Below are positions 11,805-25,085 of a stretch of DNA of 64,000 bases, piece by piece. Numbering within the stretch: position 1 is the first letter of the stretch; every line of letters starts with the position of its first letter. The position numbers and the translations under genes were made by a program. The DNA lies in contig CACRXP010000634.1 in assembly GCA_902702965.1 (NCBI GenBank), forward strand, positions 80,389 to 144,388. The letters are read 5' to 3'. Origin of the DNA: Spirometra erinaceieuropaei. Its lineage: Eukaryota > Platyhelminthes > Cestoda > Diphyllobothriidea > Diphyllobothriidae. The notes beneath the pieces were generated by a model. It ran no database searches, had not been told where the DNA came from, and worked only from the letters and a program-made list of their open reading frames with translations.

Positions 11805-12250
11805 CCACTAACCCTCAACTTTACAAAAACCTTTCCCTTGTCTAACAACAAATTCTGGATCCAATCCTAACCCTCACCACAGTCTCTATCACAACTTTAA
11901 CCCTTTTTACCGTAATCCCTACCCTAAGCCTAACACCTACTTAAACCCCAAAATTAACAATAAACGTAAACCTAAAGCACAATCCAAACCTTAATTATCT
12001 TCGGATTCACTGACATTAACAAAAACCCAAACAATTCACTAAATTCTCAGGCTGACAATACCCAAAACAGTAATACAAACCACAGTCTTAATCAGAACTC
12101 TAACCCTTTTTACCGTTAACCCTATCCTAACCCTAACATCAAGTCTAACCCCAAACTGAATACTATAAAAACAACCGCCATCGGTACTTCTGGACTTAAC
12201 AGAAACCCAAACTTTTAACTAAATTCTCAAACTCAGTAAGAAAAGCCCTA
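11805..12250. repeat. Weak telomere-like (CCCTAA) degenerate tract
   Basis: Scattered AACCCT, CCTAACCCTAA and CTAACCC words recur over about 450 bases, more decayed than the tract at 1740-2640. It begins about 70 bases after the 3' tail of the family II PLE at 11735. Confidence 0.6.
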
Positions 12251-14940
12251 TCTCTAAGTCAAATCATCAGGATGCTTTTTCTGTTTACCTTTGGTTACTT
12301 TCCCGCTAACGATTTCAACATCCTCCTTCGGCTTACTTTGCTTGCAATCTAAAGAGGACGCTTACAGTTCAGACCAGTTCAGCATTACCAACCCCTACCG
12401 AAACTTAAAACAAAATGTGAAACGCGCGCAGACTCCATCTGTTTTGCTTCCAGGATTTATATTTGGGCACATAATTTGTTAGTGCATACGTCTAATCAAC
12501 ATTGCATCATGCAATCAACATTTCGATGGCGTTTCCTTCCTTCGGCCGTAAAACTGCTTTCCGTCACCAGAAATGCCCTTAAGGTGTAAACGACTAAATT
12601 TCAGAAACTTACTGATGTACCGCGCAGACTGCATTTGATTTTCTCAAAAGAACTAAGAAATGCAGGACGGTCGTCGTAATTCTGTTTTGTCTGACGTTTT
12701 GTTGGGTGACCCAGAGGAGGCCGGGACATCTGTGTGAATTGGCGGGCGTGTGGAGATGCGAAGGCTTGTAGCCTTATGGGACATGACTCTAAAATGGCCT
12801 AACTGTCAGGTCTGCGCAGACTTCTCTCGTTAAACCTCAAAGTGGCGTCACACCTTAGCTCAAGGACTTGCCAATCGAGGGGAGTAAAAAAGCTTACGCT
12901 GTCTGAGTATAGGATCGGAAATATGGGTCACAAGTGTCGCTTTTCTGAGTTAGCAGTATGATTTATTTAAGGGATGCAATTCACCTTAATTATTTGGGAA
13001 TTCTTAGAAGACAACCTTCGAGCATAAAAATTGAAGATGTGATTTTACAATCAAATTTGAATAAGAGACCAAATTTTATGTATGCAGGCCTGCACATAAT
13101 TGTATTATTATCAAAACCCTATAAAGAACCCACAAAATCTTTACTTAAATTGAGTTTGTCATACGTCCCATGAGAAGTTTCAGTAAACGGACAGATGTGG
13201 GTACAATTTTTTAGATATGACTAACCCTAATCACGCCATGCCATTCATTCTCTGCAAACGTCAGTTTTCCTTCTTTACACAGTGTTAAAAAGTCAGGCGT
13301 TAACTATGAACAAGTTTCTACCGACATTACAGCGCTATACTGGGTGGTTTCAATAATCGCCGATTCGCCGATAGCATCACTAGCCGTTTTGGCCGTCGTT
13401 AGTCTGAAGTGGACCCAGATCTCAACGCTCTTATCTTTATGCCCGCCTCCGGCTTTCCTTCACACTCACTACTGAGGCAGTTCTTCGTCTGCCACTCAAA
13501 CTTTCGAATGTTGGCGGCAAATTCGTCTTGCCCAAATCCGTTTGAAGATTTCTAAGGCAGACGTCGAGCATGCGTTTGAGTTCGGCACCATCTGAAAGTC
13601 CAGCGGATATTGGGCATCTTTCTCCATCTCGTTCTGATGACGATTAGCGACTATGTGGCAGTTTCCAATTGCTGAACTCAGGAATTACTCCTTCCCCGAC
13701 CATACAAGTCTTTGTCCTCTTGCTTCACGCTTAAGAAATATTGCCTAAGTTTGATATATTTCCTTATTAATAATATGTTCAAGTATAAGTGCCCGTTGAA
13801 TTGTTGATTGCGTAAGTCATAGCACACATGTTGCTCCAATAAGTGCCTATCCAAGAGGTGTCTCGGCGTATCCTTAGACTGAGAAAACGGAAATCACTGT
13901 TTGCTAGCAATTACAGGGTTTACTTACGCAACGTATATAGAATTAATTTGCCACTGAAAATATGTAATGGATTTGCTATTGTTTATTTGGGATGTCTGGA
14001 GGACTTTATTGAATGTGCGATCTAAAATGGCCTCCGAACGGGAGAAGCATATTTAAAACATGCACGACATGAAAGATCCGTATTTTGATCTCGAACATCT
14101 GTATAAAGGTGCAATCCCCGAGTTCTGGTGACTTATGATTTCAATGCCCGAATCTCTTGAATTAACTTGAAATTAAAATTAAAGCACGATTCCCGGTCGT
14201 TATTTGCCTAGTCATTTCGGTGCCAAAAACGACCGAGAAGCAGTTTTCGTCAAGGATTCCCAAGGTCCACATGACGGCAAATCTCACTTAATTTATGAAA
14301 TCATAACCGCCATGTATTTAAACCACGAAGCAAATTCTTTTTAAATGGGTTGTTAACGACGTCTCCTCCTTTATAACTAACGATTTGATGCCATATTTTC
14401 CAGTAGGGTTTTTGCAATTGTACGATAATTCAGCTAATTAACGAAATGGATCAATTGGAAAGATTCATTTATGGGCAACAATTGTGGACACGAACGTGCT
14501 CGGATGTGAGGTAGCGCTACAATAGCTTATTTAAAATTTCGCATGTTATTCGTTGATTGACTAACTCAAATCATTAGCAATGACGGCCCAGAAAAGCGGT
14601 TGGAGAGGTCGCGCAAGCTTTCTTAAAAAATCGTAAAACCTGTACATTTATATGGGAACGAGCTAAAAACTGCTACGTGTGCGTGATAAGACTAACCCAT
14701 TACGTTTGGCCTTCAAAAGCAAAGACATGAGTGGGGGTGAGGCGGGGAGAGCAGAGGAGGCATTCACCGACAGTGAGAGTTAGGCTGACCCTGTCACGGG
14801 GGTAGCAGAGGGGTGAACGGGGACGCGGAAACAGGCCTGCATTTAATCGATCTTAAGCCACGATAGAGGCTGAGCGTGCGCGAGGTTCTTCTGCGGCCTC
14901 TCTACCCTGATGGCAGTCATTTCTTATGTTTTTAGTTACG
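12251..14940. other. Unassigned sequence
   Basis: About 2.7 kb with short open frames only. The part at 13320-13560 is somewhat GC-richer, with no protein pattern I recognise. Confidence 0.45.
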
Positions 14941-14944
14941 AGCG

Positions 14945-15090
14945 ACCTAGTAAATTACACAGAAGGCTTAGTTAGTATCCACGCGGATGCAGATGTCTAT
15001 GTTATTCCCATGAACCTTCCTCAGCCATGTCGGCAGATATTCTCGTAGTCGTACGCATACGAGCCGTCATGAACCGTCAATGCAGCCTAA
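14945..15090 (-). pseudogene. Short relic of a family I PLE endonuclease
   Basis: The words AAATTACACAGAAGGCTTAG and TCCACGCGGATG align with 39-75 of the family I element (same order, a few differences), and similarity continues weakly toward 15080. It corresponds to the C-terminal side of the GIY-YIG domain on the minus strand. It is too decayed to read as protein. Confidence 0.5.
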
Positions 15091-16167
15091 CAAGCACCGC
15101 GTCAACAATAGGCCTGGACTAATTAACTGTATTCATGTCTCCGTGACCCGTGTACCCTTCCGTTCCCCCAGTGACACGGTTGAACCTACTCCCCATTGTC
15201 ACTGACTGCCTCTTCACATCCCATCCAACCCACTCTATTCACATGCCCCGTTTGCAAGAAGTCCCAAACACAAACGATTTTTAATGTCAAACGCTTTATC
15301 TAGTATCATCGTAGTGGCATCAAAAGCTTAACTTAGTCGTAGCTGTCATCGCATTAAATGCAGAATTCGTTAATGACCTTAGCCAGATGCTGGTTCAAGT
15401 TTGTGTAAAGCTCATGGTATTCAGCCTTGGTCTCATGTCTTACGCATGGTTCTTTGAGTGCAAGGTCAATCCGTAAAACCCGTAAAAGCAAGGCACTTAA
15501 GTTCCTATGAGCACACGCCAAAGGCAAGCGTCCTGTGTAAAATGTGGAAAGGCTATTCATGCCCAATTTACAGATTCGTGCTTTTTTGGTTCAATTGCAG
15601 TTTGCAGCTCAGAAATTTTACGGTCCAGATTTCAAATAGCGCATATAGATAAAAATCGATTTGTGTTTTGAAACGGGCCCTAAGTTCCTGTCAAGAACAT
15701 TTTCCTGATTTACAATTATTTAGCCAGCAAATTTTTGCCTTGGCGCATATTAAACAAATTGCAACTGCCGTCTTTAGCGCTAAAGTAATAACCTTGACTG
15801 AAACGTGTAGGAGCCAAAACATTGAATGAGAAGACACCTTCATCTTGACTTAGACTTTCTAGCATTCCTCAACTTACATTGCCTCAGGTAACATAAACAT
15901 AACTGGTCAAGTATATATAATACGAAATAAGGTAGTAGGTCGACTTATCCAATTAACTCATTTAATTGAATCCCCTTTTTCATCAGTCTTTAATGAAAAA
16001 AACCGGCTAGTTAGTAATTCCCTTCACAAAAACCAAGAAAAGCATTTCATTCACACAAGAAAAACTGCGGCATACCGGAAATGACTGTTCCCGTGAAGAA
16101 AGCGTTTTTTCGCCTAAGTTGCAAATTTTTTAGTGTTGTGGGCTGCAGAGTTTTGAATTGCTGGAAG
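15091..16167. other. Unassigned sequence downstream of family copy 2
   Basis: I see no supported feature here. It lies 3' of the minus-strand gene at 16168-16832. Confidence 0.45.
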
Positions 16168-16832
16168 TTACTGCTGGCACTTTATGGATTGGCCTTCCAA
16201 AATGTCGTGTTCCAAAAAGGCGTTGAAGTCACTGGCACGCATGCTTAGCATTTTTAATAAAAATTTGTTGATGGGTCCATATGAGCTGTCCGAAACGTTC
16301 GTGCATGCATTGCACAGCTTCAGAGAGGACAGTCGAATCATATTTGGCGGAATTCTTTTCACCCTCCCGTAAGTAAAATCCACAGTCGCCTTCAGAGCTA
16401 AACTGCCTAATATGAACGTGGAATATCCGAAACCAAAGCGTGGAATTTTCCGCTTTTTAGATCGAAGGCTCTGTTTGGCGTTTCAATTGTTCATGGAGAA
16501 AAAGAAATAAGTAAAAAATGGCATGACTAGCATTCTGCCCACTAATCGTCAAGTTTACTTCCATCGTTATCTTACCTGTCTGGCCACATGTACATCAGCT
16601 TTAGAGATCGGAGCCATGCATGAGTATTGCCAGTATCTCTCTGTCCATTTGTCCCGTAAAAATTTGCAGTCAAAAGATAAGTCTTCCTTCTGAATTTTAA
16701 TTATGACGTAGTAACGCCAGGATGTATTTTCTAGTATTTTCTCAATAAAGCGGTAGTCAGCTTGTCGAGCCAAGTGGGTAACCACTTCACCGAGACCTAC
16801 GCCAAAGCTAGAATGCGGGCATCTCGTTTTAT
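16168..16832 (-). CDS. Unrecognised multicopy secreted-protein family, copy 2 (exons A and B)
   Basis: Exon A is 16576-16832 (257 nt). It follows CTTCCAG in phase 1 and ends AGACAG before GTAAGA (phase 0). The intron is 105 bp. Exon B is 16168-16470 (303 nt with stop), after CCAAACAG. Both exons are fully open. Exon A has TRCPHSS, LSFDCKFLRDKW and RYWQYSC. Exon B has LGSLALKATVDFTYG, PPNMIRLSSLKL, KFLLKMLSMRASDF and a C-terminal KCQQ. It is closest to the 45-kb copy in exon B and to the 59-kb pseudogene (both read NMIRL with a following SSY). The function is unknown. The signal-peptide exon was not found upstream. Confidence 0.75.
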
Positions 16833-17860
16833 CTGGAAGTATTAATAACCTCGTCAATATTTAAGCTAATTGATAACCTTTACAATATATAATGTACGAA
16901 CATAGCACGCTAATCCTGTTTGAACAACAAACGTTTTCAGTTGATGGTCCTCGTTTTGATTCAGAATAAGGCCGGGTATGGGCTCTTTGTCTAAAGCCTA
17001 CTTCGTCCGCTGCAAACGACATATAATTTAAAATATTTGACTAAACAATGTAACCTTTTTCAGGAAACCCACATGATTCGGGACATTTTCATTCATTTTA
17101 ATAGCTGCACAATTAACGCAGCTTTCGTACGGCTGTTTCAGAACATTTTGACATGAAAATAGGAAAACAATGATTTGTAATGTCTCCAGCGCTCACATAA
17201 TTTTGCGGTGTTATTAAATTATTTTGTTAGGTAGGCTTATTAAAATTTATCAAAGAGGTGATTCTATCGAATTCAATCGTCAAAAAGCGCTGTTCTGATA
17301 TAATAAAAATAATTTTTAAAGATAAGCTATTTGTACGCCAGCAGTTTGCTAATACCAACTACGTCAGGCTTTTCATACGAAATGTATATGTGCTTTGTAA
17401 GACAAAGGACAATAAGCACGAAATTAAAATTGTCTAGGTATTTTTTGTAGCTTAATACAACAAATTTATTTTATGTCAGCAGATTTCAAAGACGTACGGA
17501 AAGGAAATTTACCTCTCACAATTAAGCAGCATTCTGTACAATAAAGCAAGTAAGAAATTGCCGCCAGAAATTTCATTCCTGCATGAAGGCAATAATAACT
17601 GTCAATGTTTTAGACCGCTGGAGATTGAGAAGACAACCATATGGTTCGATAAAATGTTCTTCTTTACAGGTTGATTTGAACTGACAAATAGAAAATGCAC
17701 CTATGAAATTAAAGCTACTTGTCAATGTTCTGACATTTAGGGATGTGCTTGGCCATGGACAGCGTGCTGTAAATTGTCTGCATTCAGTCAAGTAGCCTCG
17801 GTATCTAACAGCAGCAGGGTACTATGGCTCCAGGTATGGAACAGGGTCCCTTTCGCGAAT
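16833..17860. other. Unassigned sequence upstream of family copy 2
   Basis: AT-rich. It may hold the missing first exon of the 16-kb gene. I found no ATG with a hydrophobic stretch and a phase-1 donor that I would defend. Confidence 0.4.
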
Positions 17861-17861
17861 A

Positions 17862-18260
17862 AAAAAATACGATCGCGGGGACAACAGTTTTATTTGCCTG
17901 ACGTTATAAATTCTTGATCGAACCCATCATATGAGACAGTAGGAGCCGCCATGCCACCGCATACGTATGAAAATTTTCGCCTCTTACAATTTGAATATGT
18001 GGCATCATTCCTCTGCAATGCTGCTGCATTTTCGGCCACTCTCATTCGAAGCAGTCTTCCGGTTTCTTCCACGTAGTTTTTTTGCCCGAATTCGCAGGCT
18101 AACTGACCCCAGACGTTTCTTGATGTGATAGTGTGTATTTCGGTATAATTACCTGAGGCCTGATGGTTGCATCCGGTCTGTGTGCAACTGCGACCCTAAT
18201 GATGCGACAGAGAGGCAGGCAGCCTCCGAAACTTTCTTGATTTACGAGCTCGTTTGGTTG
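17862..18260 (-). pseudogene. Penelope-like element family II, tail and part of GIY-YIG
   Basis: From low to high coordinate it holds the family II tail (AATAAAAC-type end, then GCCTGACG at 17896-17903 and AGAC at 17934-17937). After an internal deletion comes the endonuclease (minus strand: YVEETGRLLRMRVAENAAAL) and the linker before it. Compared with 52.2-53.2 kb, about 300 bases of tail and C-terminus are missing. It has several stops. Confidence 0.75.
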
Positions 18261-18620
18261 TTTGTATTAGCACCCATATTAGTCATTCCGTCACTGTCAG
18301 CGGCAGACATTATTTCCTCTTCTCAAACACAAATAGTACGACTCATTTTCATTTATCGTAAAAGTGTTATATCCCGACTAGTTATTATACCCTCAATAAA
18401 GACTGGAGAGCTTGTCCACGATTCATGTACAGTGAGTGACCGATCTCCTGAAATGTCGGCTGGAATTTGGAAATGCGCCTTCCACTAGAAAGGATTAATT
18501 GGTCGCAGTTGTAATAATGATTATCTTGCGGCACAATATTCTACCATTTTAGATTCGGCAGGATGTCCGTTTTTGAGTACACTGCTGGTCAATCTCCTAT
18601 AGCAACCGTACTCGTTAAGA
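18261..18620. other. Unassigned sequence
   Basis: No supported feature between the PLE relic and the foldback relic. Confidence 0.4.
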
Positions 18621-18624
18621 AATA

Positions 18625-19235
18625 GCGTCTTATGTAGCATGTATTCTTTCCGTTGATTTTTGGTGGCTTTGCAAATCTAAATATATCTTTTTAAAACATG
18701 AATAAAATATGCTTTTTCAGTTTAATCAATTGAGAACTGCGTTTTCTTTATATGTCATACTCACGAAATGAGTATAATCAGGCTTTAACAAGTTTCCAAT
18801 TATAAGATTTTTAAGACCGCGCATTGTCCACTCAATTAGCATCTTACTGGGCCTTTTACCACGGCTTCTCATGAAATGTACAAAATAGACCGCAATCATT
18901 GCTAAATTACATGAAATCTGTATGATATCTTTCATGCGGCTAAAAATTTACGTGATTTTCTTTACGCAGGACGCATGCACCTTGTAGAATGAAATCACTG
19001 GGTGCTTATGCAACGAAGTATAGAGCTCCATATTATTCGGCACATAGAAAAATTGTTTAAAAACTTCATTATGCTTCCTTCTTGGGTACAACACATACAG
19101 AATACGTGCTTCTCCATTAATTGACTGAAAGAAAGCATATTTTATATTTATGATTTCCTTAAGATATACTTGAATTTGCAACACCGTCGAAAATCAGTGG
19201 GAAGAAGCATGCTTAATAAGTAGTCACTTTTCTAC
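18625..19235. mobile_element. Old divergent copy of the foldback element
   Basis: 18732-18820 resembles the left arm of the foldback element at 36459-37463 (similar order of TTTTCTT, TCATACTCA, GTATAAT). 19020-19230 resembles its right arm (GTCGAAAATCAGTG, then AATAAGTAGTCA). Arms are much diverged and the centre differs, so the copy is old. Confidence 0.5.
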
Positions 19236-19364
19236 GAATACAGTTGCTACAGGTGATTGAAGTGCGACGTTTTCAAAAACTGACATCCGGCTGAGTCCGC
19301 ACTGATATAAAATTTTGCCGCAAGATAATCAGTATTAAAAGCGCGACAAAGTAATCCTTCCTCA

Positions 19365-22025
19365 GAGGAGACATAGATAGTCAAAAACTTAGGCGGCGAA
19401 CCAGAATCCCCGCCACCGTAATCAGCATACATGTCATGCTATGAGCACGAAAACTAAGATAGAGCAGCCACAACATGTTTGCACGTTGCGTGAGATTGTA
19501 TCGACAGGTCAACCTTATGATAACTGAAAACATTCCACAAATGGTTCTTCCAAAATGATCTTAACAAACACGGCCCAAATTCCTCCGATGTCCTTTGAGC
19601 AAGTGTGCTTAGAATATTAAATGCTAAGTATTTGTGGCCGGAAAAAAATCATTTTACATTGAATTGAACAACAGTTCTGGTCTAGTTCCATTTCATAAAT
19701 AGGTCCGACACTTAGTAAAACCCGCACCGTCTGTTAATCACTTTCTCAGTCACCTACTTAGGAGCTTGAGATCGTTTACTAGTTTGGAATGGCAATAATT
19801 CGTGTTAAATGACGATGGTGGTTCAAAGCAGTACCGTAGCAATCCGCGCTGACCTGTCAGACAACCCGACCGACATCCACGTCAACTCAGAAAACCAGTC
19901 ACTTAGGCGTCTCTAAAAGCCCTGCTATTATTAATTTAGGCAAACTCGTCTCAAATTTTCCCGATGGCCTCTGGGTGAGTGCAGTAAGAATTTCAAGGGC
20001 TTATGTATCTGTCACAAAAGGGCACTCGCCTTCATGGTTCATCTGATAGATAATCCAGTCTTACGCCATCTCTTCTGCATGTCATTGAAGTGTTGACCAG
20101 ACTGAATTCTGTCTTACACGGTCAAACGGTCATTGTGTAATTAAGCTGCTTATCCACTTTAGATTCTTTCCGGCAATTAAAGAAAATTTGATCATAGAAG
20201 AAAGAAATGAGCGTTGAAATATGGCCTGTTTTGGATTACGGAGGCTCAAATAAAGGAGCCTGCTATGGACACATTTATGAAGGAGAAGCCACAATCGCTG
20301 GAACAAAAGCCTTATTGACCTTAAGTTTCCTTTTCCCCCTTTGACACATCATCAGAGACAATAGCCATTACTACTTGTTCAAAGACAAGGGACAAGTTTA
20401 TTTAAAGGATGCGGTTGTTATGCTACTACAAACCTAGGTATATCATCGGTTACCGGCACTCCTCAGTGATCGTTCTACTTAGTGTGACGACTGTATGATG
20501 CCAACATTTGCAAAGTTATTTGCAGCGATTTCATCACGCGTGTTGGGTGCTAATTTGACGACTTCTCAACCATTTGATCCACTCACCCTGGCGTTGCGAA
20601 CATTCTTTACCTGGGGGCTCCCTGCGTGGCTAATAACATCGTCAGAGCAAAGTCACGGTAACGAGTATGGATGTGCAAAATCAGGGTACATGAAAATATA
20701 GTGGGAATTTGTTAACTATAACTCAAACAGCATACGCGGTTGTCAGCTCTTGCTATATTTTTGACCTCTTAAAATTTGAATGTTTGTTCGGATCTCGTCG
20801 AACGAGCCGTAACTTGAGGACTGGCGTCATTTATCCGCACTGCTGCTTTGTGTTCGACTAATTGCGTTTGGAGCTGTCTTTCGGGTTCCTTGACGTATTT
20901 TCTTTATCCTCAACTGCATCAGATCCGATAAGCGACTCGAACCGTTTATTGCCGTGACAGCGCGCCTTTCGGTTTTTTTCCCTAGGGCCAGATGGTTTCC
21001 TCCGGTCTGTGTGCTATTTCACTCCCGAAATGGTGCAAGAAAGCGCTCGTCTACTTCCGAAGCGTTTTTAACGTTGGAAGGCACTTACGCCCAGCCTAGC
21101 ATACGGTCTCCAAAATAAATTTTGTTACGCTTTTCCCCTGCCTCTAGATAATGGCGGCTTTCTCCTATAATTCACCTTTAAGTGGCGTGCATGAATATAA
21201 TCATAAAAAATTCTTCACGTTTTGAAAGTGAATGGCTGTTTTCTGGCCTTTGTGAAAATGTCGTTAGAGTCGAGTCATGTGGATGCCATTCAGTCTTGAT
21301 GTCGGTACTTCAGTCATTAGGTCCATGCCTGAGAGGCCCAGGTAGTTTGCTGGGATTTCCTCGATCAACGAAACACTCTCATAAACAAGAAACACCCTTG
21401 AGTTCTGCGAACCTCTACAACCAAGCCAAATGCGTTAAATTTAAAAAAATAGTAAAGATTTATCAATGTCAGAAAGTTACAAAATGACAGCCAAACATGA
21501 TTTGGCTATTTCTATGGACGTTAAAGGTATAGTCACATCTGGTTAAATATTGAATTTAATATCTTTCATTACTGCTTTGTGAAGCTTATTGTATGCTTAT
21601 AATAGCAGTTGCATCAATCATAGCAATCTCTATTTTACTCATATTCAGTTTGTGGGTTGTTTTTTGAAATAAAAGCAGGCAACTGGATTATTTTAGTATA
21701 AATATTCATAGCCTTACTTTGTTTTTCGACGTTTCACTTTTGTATGTGTGTAAGAATACGCAGTCGGCTGAACTACTAAAGTTTAAACCTCCCAGTCTTT
21801 ATTATTATCACGATGTACGTTAGCTTACGAGTCGGCTATTTGTAGTCTTCATGCGTCTTGAACTAGGAATTTTGAAGTGCTGACAAACGGAATTTGACCC
21901 CTTTTATTGACACACATTAAGGAACCTTTAGCAATGGTTAACATTTAGTTAGACCTCCGGATCCCTTTGCATTAACAAAACATAAACTGCGCAAATATCC
22001 TTGAAAATAGAAAATAAATGTCAAA
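19365..22025. repeat. 2.65-kb dispersed direct repeat, copy 1
   Basis: Colinear with 32674-35325 over its whole length, with small indels and scattered substitutions. The first 114 bases (19365-19478) are identical between copies, while the rest differs at roughly one base in eight by eye. A family II PLE tail and endonuclease relic sits in the middle (20279-21130). The outer thirds match nothing I recognise, except a weak match of 19763-19900 to 51206-51440. It could be a segmental duplication or a long non-autonomous element carried with PLE tails. Confidence 0.85.
20279..21130 (-). pseudogene. Penelope-like element family II relic inside repeat copy 1
   Basis: It aligns with the PLE at 52171-52970: tail words AAGGAGAAGCCACAATCGCTGG, CATCATCAGAGACAATAG and GTGTTGGGTG, then minus-strand endonuclease remnants. 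The hammerhead-like CTGATGA (minus strand) is preserved at 20349-20355. No frame is usable. Confidence 0.7.
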
Positions 22026-24017
22026 GAAAAAACTTGTACGACGATCCTTATGATATCAAAACTCCTGGTCTCGTCTAAAAATAAAATCACGCAGGGTGTT
22101 CAGTTGGAGGAACAATCCTGATGACGGAGTATATTCGCTGCTTGCTGCGAAGGAAAACTTTGAGCAAACTTTACACCAAATTAAACAAAATCATAAAAAT
22201 GCAAAAAGGCTATTGTTATTGTGCACCTTGTTTAAAATAAAAAGAACGTGAGCTGAGCTGATTAATGTGCATTTTTTCGAAAAAATAATTCGGTTCACCT
22301 CATGACTGCCTACGGCCTTCTGTCGATTAGTCTATTTACCCAGACAAAAGCCAGCACTTTGCTGAGCACTTGGTTTTAAGATTCAGTGGCAAACGTTAAT
22401 CCCTGCTGGTTTGGTCGAAAGACGCTTTAACTTGGTGGCTGTCTAAAACAGATAGTAAGCACTGAAAGCACCTGGTTTTGGCGATCTCAGAAGCCTTAAA
22501 ACTAAAGCTGCTCTTTCTATTTCGCAACTTTTTGACAATAAGCTGTGTGAGGGGGTGTCCCGGGCAAAAGAGTTCTGTCAGTTTTGAGAGGCACTGATGT
22601 CAACGGTAGCAGATTACTTTGATAGAATATTCATGAGCCGCGTAGGTTTGCTGTGAGAAGATATTTTTTAAAGTAGTCAACGAAATGTCTACCACTGACG
22701 TCATTGCTGAAGGCTGAATGTTCTCATTTGGTGTATCAGCCGGACAGGAGCACCTATTGATATCCGCTTCGATAAGACATTATTCCCACGCGTACGAATT
22801 TAGGCTTTTTCAACTCGGCTAAGATATTCAGGTGCATTTTGTGCCAATAAAGCCCTTGACAATCAAGTTGCGTAAACCATCAGTCGTATCCGTACGAACT
22901 GAGACTTTGTTAAAGCGACTGAAAGATTCTGGCAGCATCTGCATGTTAGAGCATTTATCATGTAATCTCCACATATTTAGCCCTACATGCTTATTTGATT
23001 GACTTCGTGAGGGTTAGTTTCGACCAGTTCTTTTCAGCAGAGATTAATTTATTGCAAAATTTGCTCTGCACCACTGAGACGAAATATACGAATGCAAGCA
23101 TGTTGCAACTACGGCGTCTCGGCAGTTGTCAGTGCCGTTTACATCTTCAGAAGGGGAGCTGACAGACAAGTGCTGTCATGTGGCAAGCTAACCGCTCCCC
23201 GCAAACATCGGTCTTGAAGTGGATCAATGATCGGTACTTTTTACAATAACTGCTTTCAACATTTCATTTTTCCGTCGAACTTCTTTGTGGGTTAGACATC
23301 AGGGGGTCGATTAACCTACACAATTGTCCCTGTTACTGCCCTGCAAAAAGGCTAAGTGGCAATTAGATATCAGTTGTCAAATAATGTCCTAGGCCTTTGT
23401 GGTAGGTGAGAAAAAATTGTATATTTATTTCACCAGAAATAAAATTATTCGCGGCATAACCACTTTTTACATTATATTGAGTGCTACTGATCAAAAAGGA
23501 AGAATTTCATTATATGCCGTTTTCAACCTTCCATTTGATACAGGGTACGTTTCGCTCATAGAATGGATCCGCCGGTATGTGTACGAACTAGTATATTATC
23601 TGTCACTAACGTTGCCTAGAAGTCACCGTCTGTGTTAACTACAAAAGCTTAATGATGGATCATTGTGATGGGTTGAAGCTACCGCGATGAACATCTTTAT
23701 AATTTTGGTGCTAATCGGAATGTAGATGTTAACCTGAACACTTCAGTCAATTCAAAACCACTTAGACAAGGAACATTTCATCGCTTAGCTTAAAGGTTTC
23801 TGCAAGATATGTTGTTGTTAAACAGAGGGAAAATATTCGAATTTCGCCTGTTTCCCTGAAGGATAAGAACACCAATTAACAAAAAATAGGTAAAATCATT
23901 GTCTTTCGTAAAAAGAATATATCCTTCACGCAGCCAACATTTGCATGCTACCGAGTACATCAGATTAAACAAGGCTTATTATACTGACAATATCTGGCAG
24001 TTTAGTTCGTCAACTAG
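22026..24017. other. Unassigned sequence
   Basis: About 2 kb. Around 23500-23550 a segment (ATGCCGTTTTCAACC, then TTTGATACAGGGTA) resembles intron 1 of the 45-kb gene (45414-45450), perhaps a shared intronic repeat. I see nothing else. Confidence 0.4.
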
Positions 24018-24201
24018 GTTTTTGTTATGCACGTTCCTGGCTGCTGAGTCAGACGCCGCGGTCTGTTTGTCAGCACAAATCCTAGAAAAACTCAAAGGTG
24101 AAAGTCTTTCAACACCTGAAGTTCTGTCCCAGGACGAACTTCATGTTCGATTGGACATTCTGCGAACAGATGCGGGCGCAAGACTGGGTTCGCCGATGTA
24201 G
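24018..24201 (+). CDS. Candidate terminal exon of an unrecognised gene
   Basis: After a possible acceptor (GTCAACTAG), an open frame reads FLLCTFLAAESDAAVC, LSAQILEKLKGESLSTPEV and LSQDELHVRLDILRTDAG, and stops at 24199-24201. AATAAA occurs at 24429-24434. The composition looks like real protein, helical at ILEKLKGES. No paralogue or upstream exon was identified, so this could be chance. Confidence 0.25.
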
Positions 24202-24434
24202 GCAAATATCACCGAGGCGGGCCTGCAGAGATTTAATTTGTTGGTCTTTCAACACTGTGGACTAAATATTTGATCGGCGTGTGAATGGTACCTTAGTCTT
24301 CATCTAACAGGATCAACTGCTGACATTCACGAAACTTCTCAATAGATTTTTCTCGATCAGTTAACAACCAAAAAAGAATTCCCCTGATGTCAATGTATGC
24401 CGACATTCTTTTCCTTTTTTATCTCGCTTTAATA

Positions 24435-25030
24435 AAGTTTGGTTTTGTCAGATTCTAGAAAGACGTCTGCCGCAACAGGAAGATTGTAAGCACAACATAT
24501 TCGTTTTACAGAAGTGATCGGATGGAAAGACATGCTTCGACAAATTAAGAACATAAACCGAAATCCCATTGTGTTAATCTAGCATAGTTCATGAAGCTAC
24601 ATAATAAGAGCTTAGTATTTTATTACTTCTAGCAGTCCACATATTAGAAGCGTTTAATGTCGGGCCGAGTCGAATTAGAGATCTGTGGAAACGTCAGATT
24701 ATTTACACTAAATATTATATAATATCTTAGCCTTTGTCTTCAGTGCTGCATTTGGCTTCCTATGACGAATTTTCTCCGCGGTGAGTTCTAACTCTCTGAT
24801 ACCTCTACAGCGCGTCCGCTTTTCAGTGGCTAACGTTCCAAGAGCCCCAGTCAGTAAGCTTTGAGAAGTTCTTCTTTAAATGGCCCAATGACTAACGCAT
24901 AAAGAGCAAGTAATATCAATAGCGTTCGAGCGACCAACCTGCTAACGGATAAGACGTAATTCATATGAAATATCTGCCTCAAGCACGAAAAATACAGAAT
25001 TCAAGTGTTAAAATGCACGATGTCTTCGGA
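24435..25030. other. Unassigned sequence downstream of family copy 3
   Basis: No supported feature apart from the poly(A) signal of the gene at 25086 (next entry). Confidence 0.4.
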
Positions 25031-25034
25031 TATC

Positions 25035-25040
25035 TTTATT
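25035..25040 (-). promoter_or_regulatory. Poly(A) signal of family copy 3
   Basis: AATAAA on the minus strand, 46 bases beyond the end of exon B of the gene at 25086-25750. The spacing is usual for a short 3' UTR. Confidence 0.5.
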
Positions 25041-25085
25041 TCAAAAGAGTCGGCATCACTTTGAACTGTTTCACTTCGCTCGACG

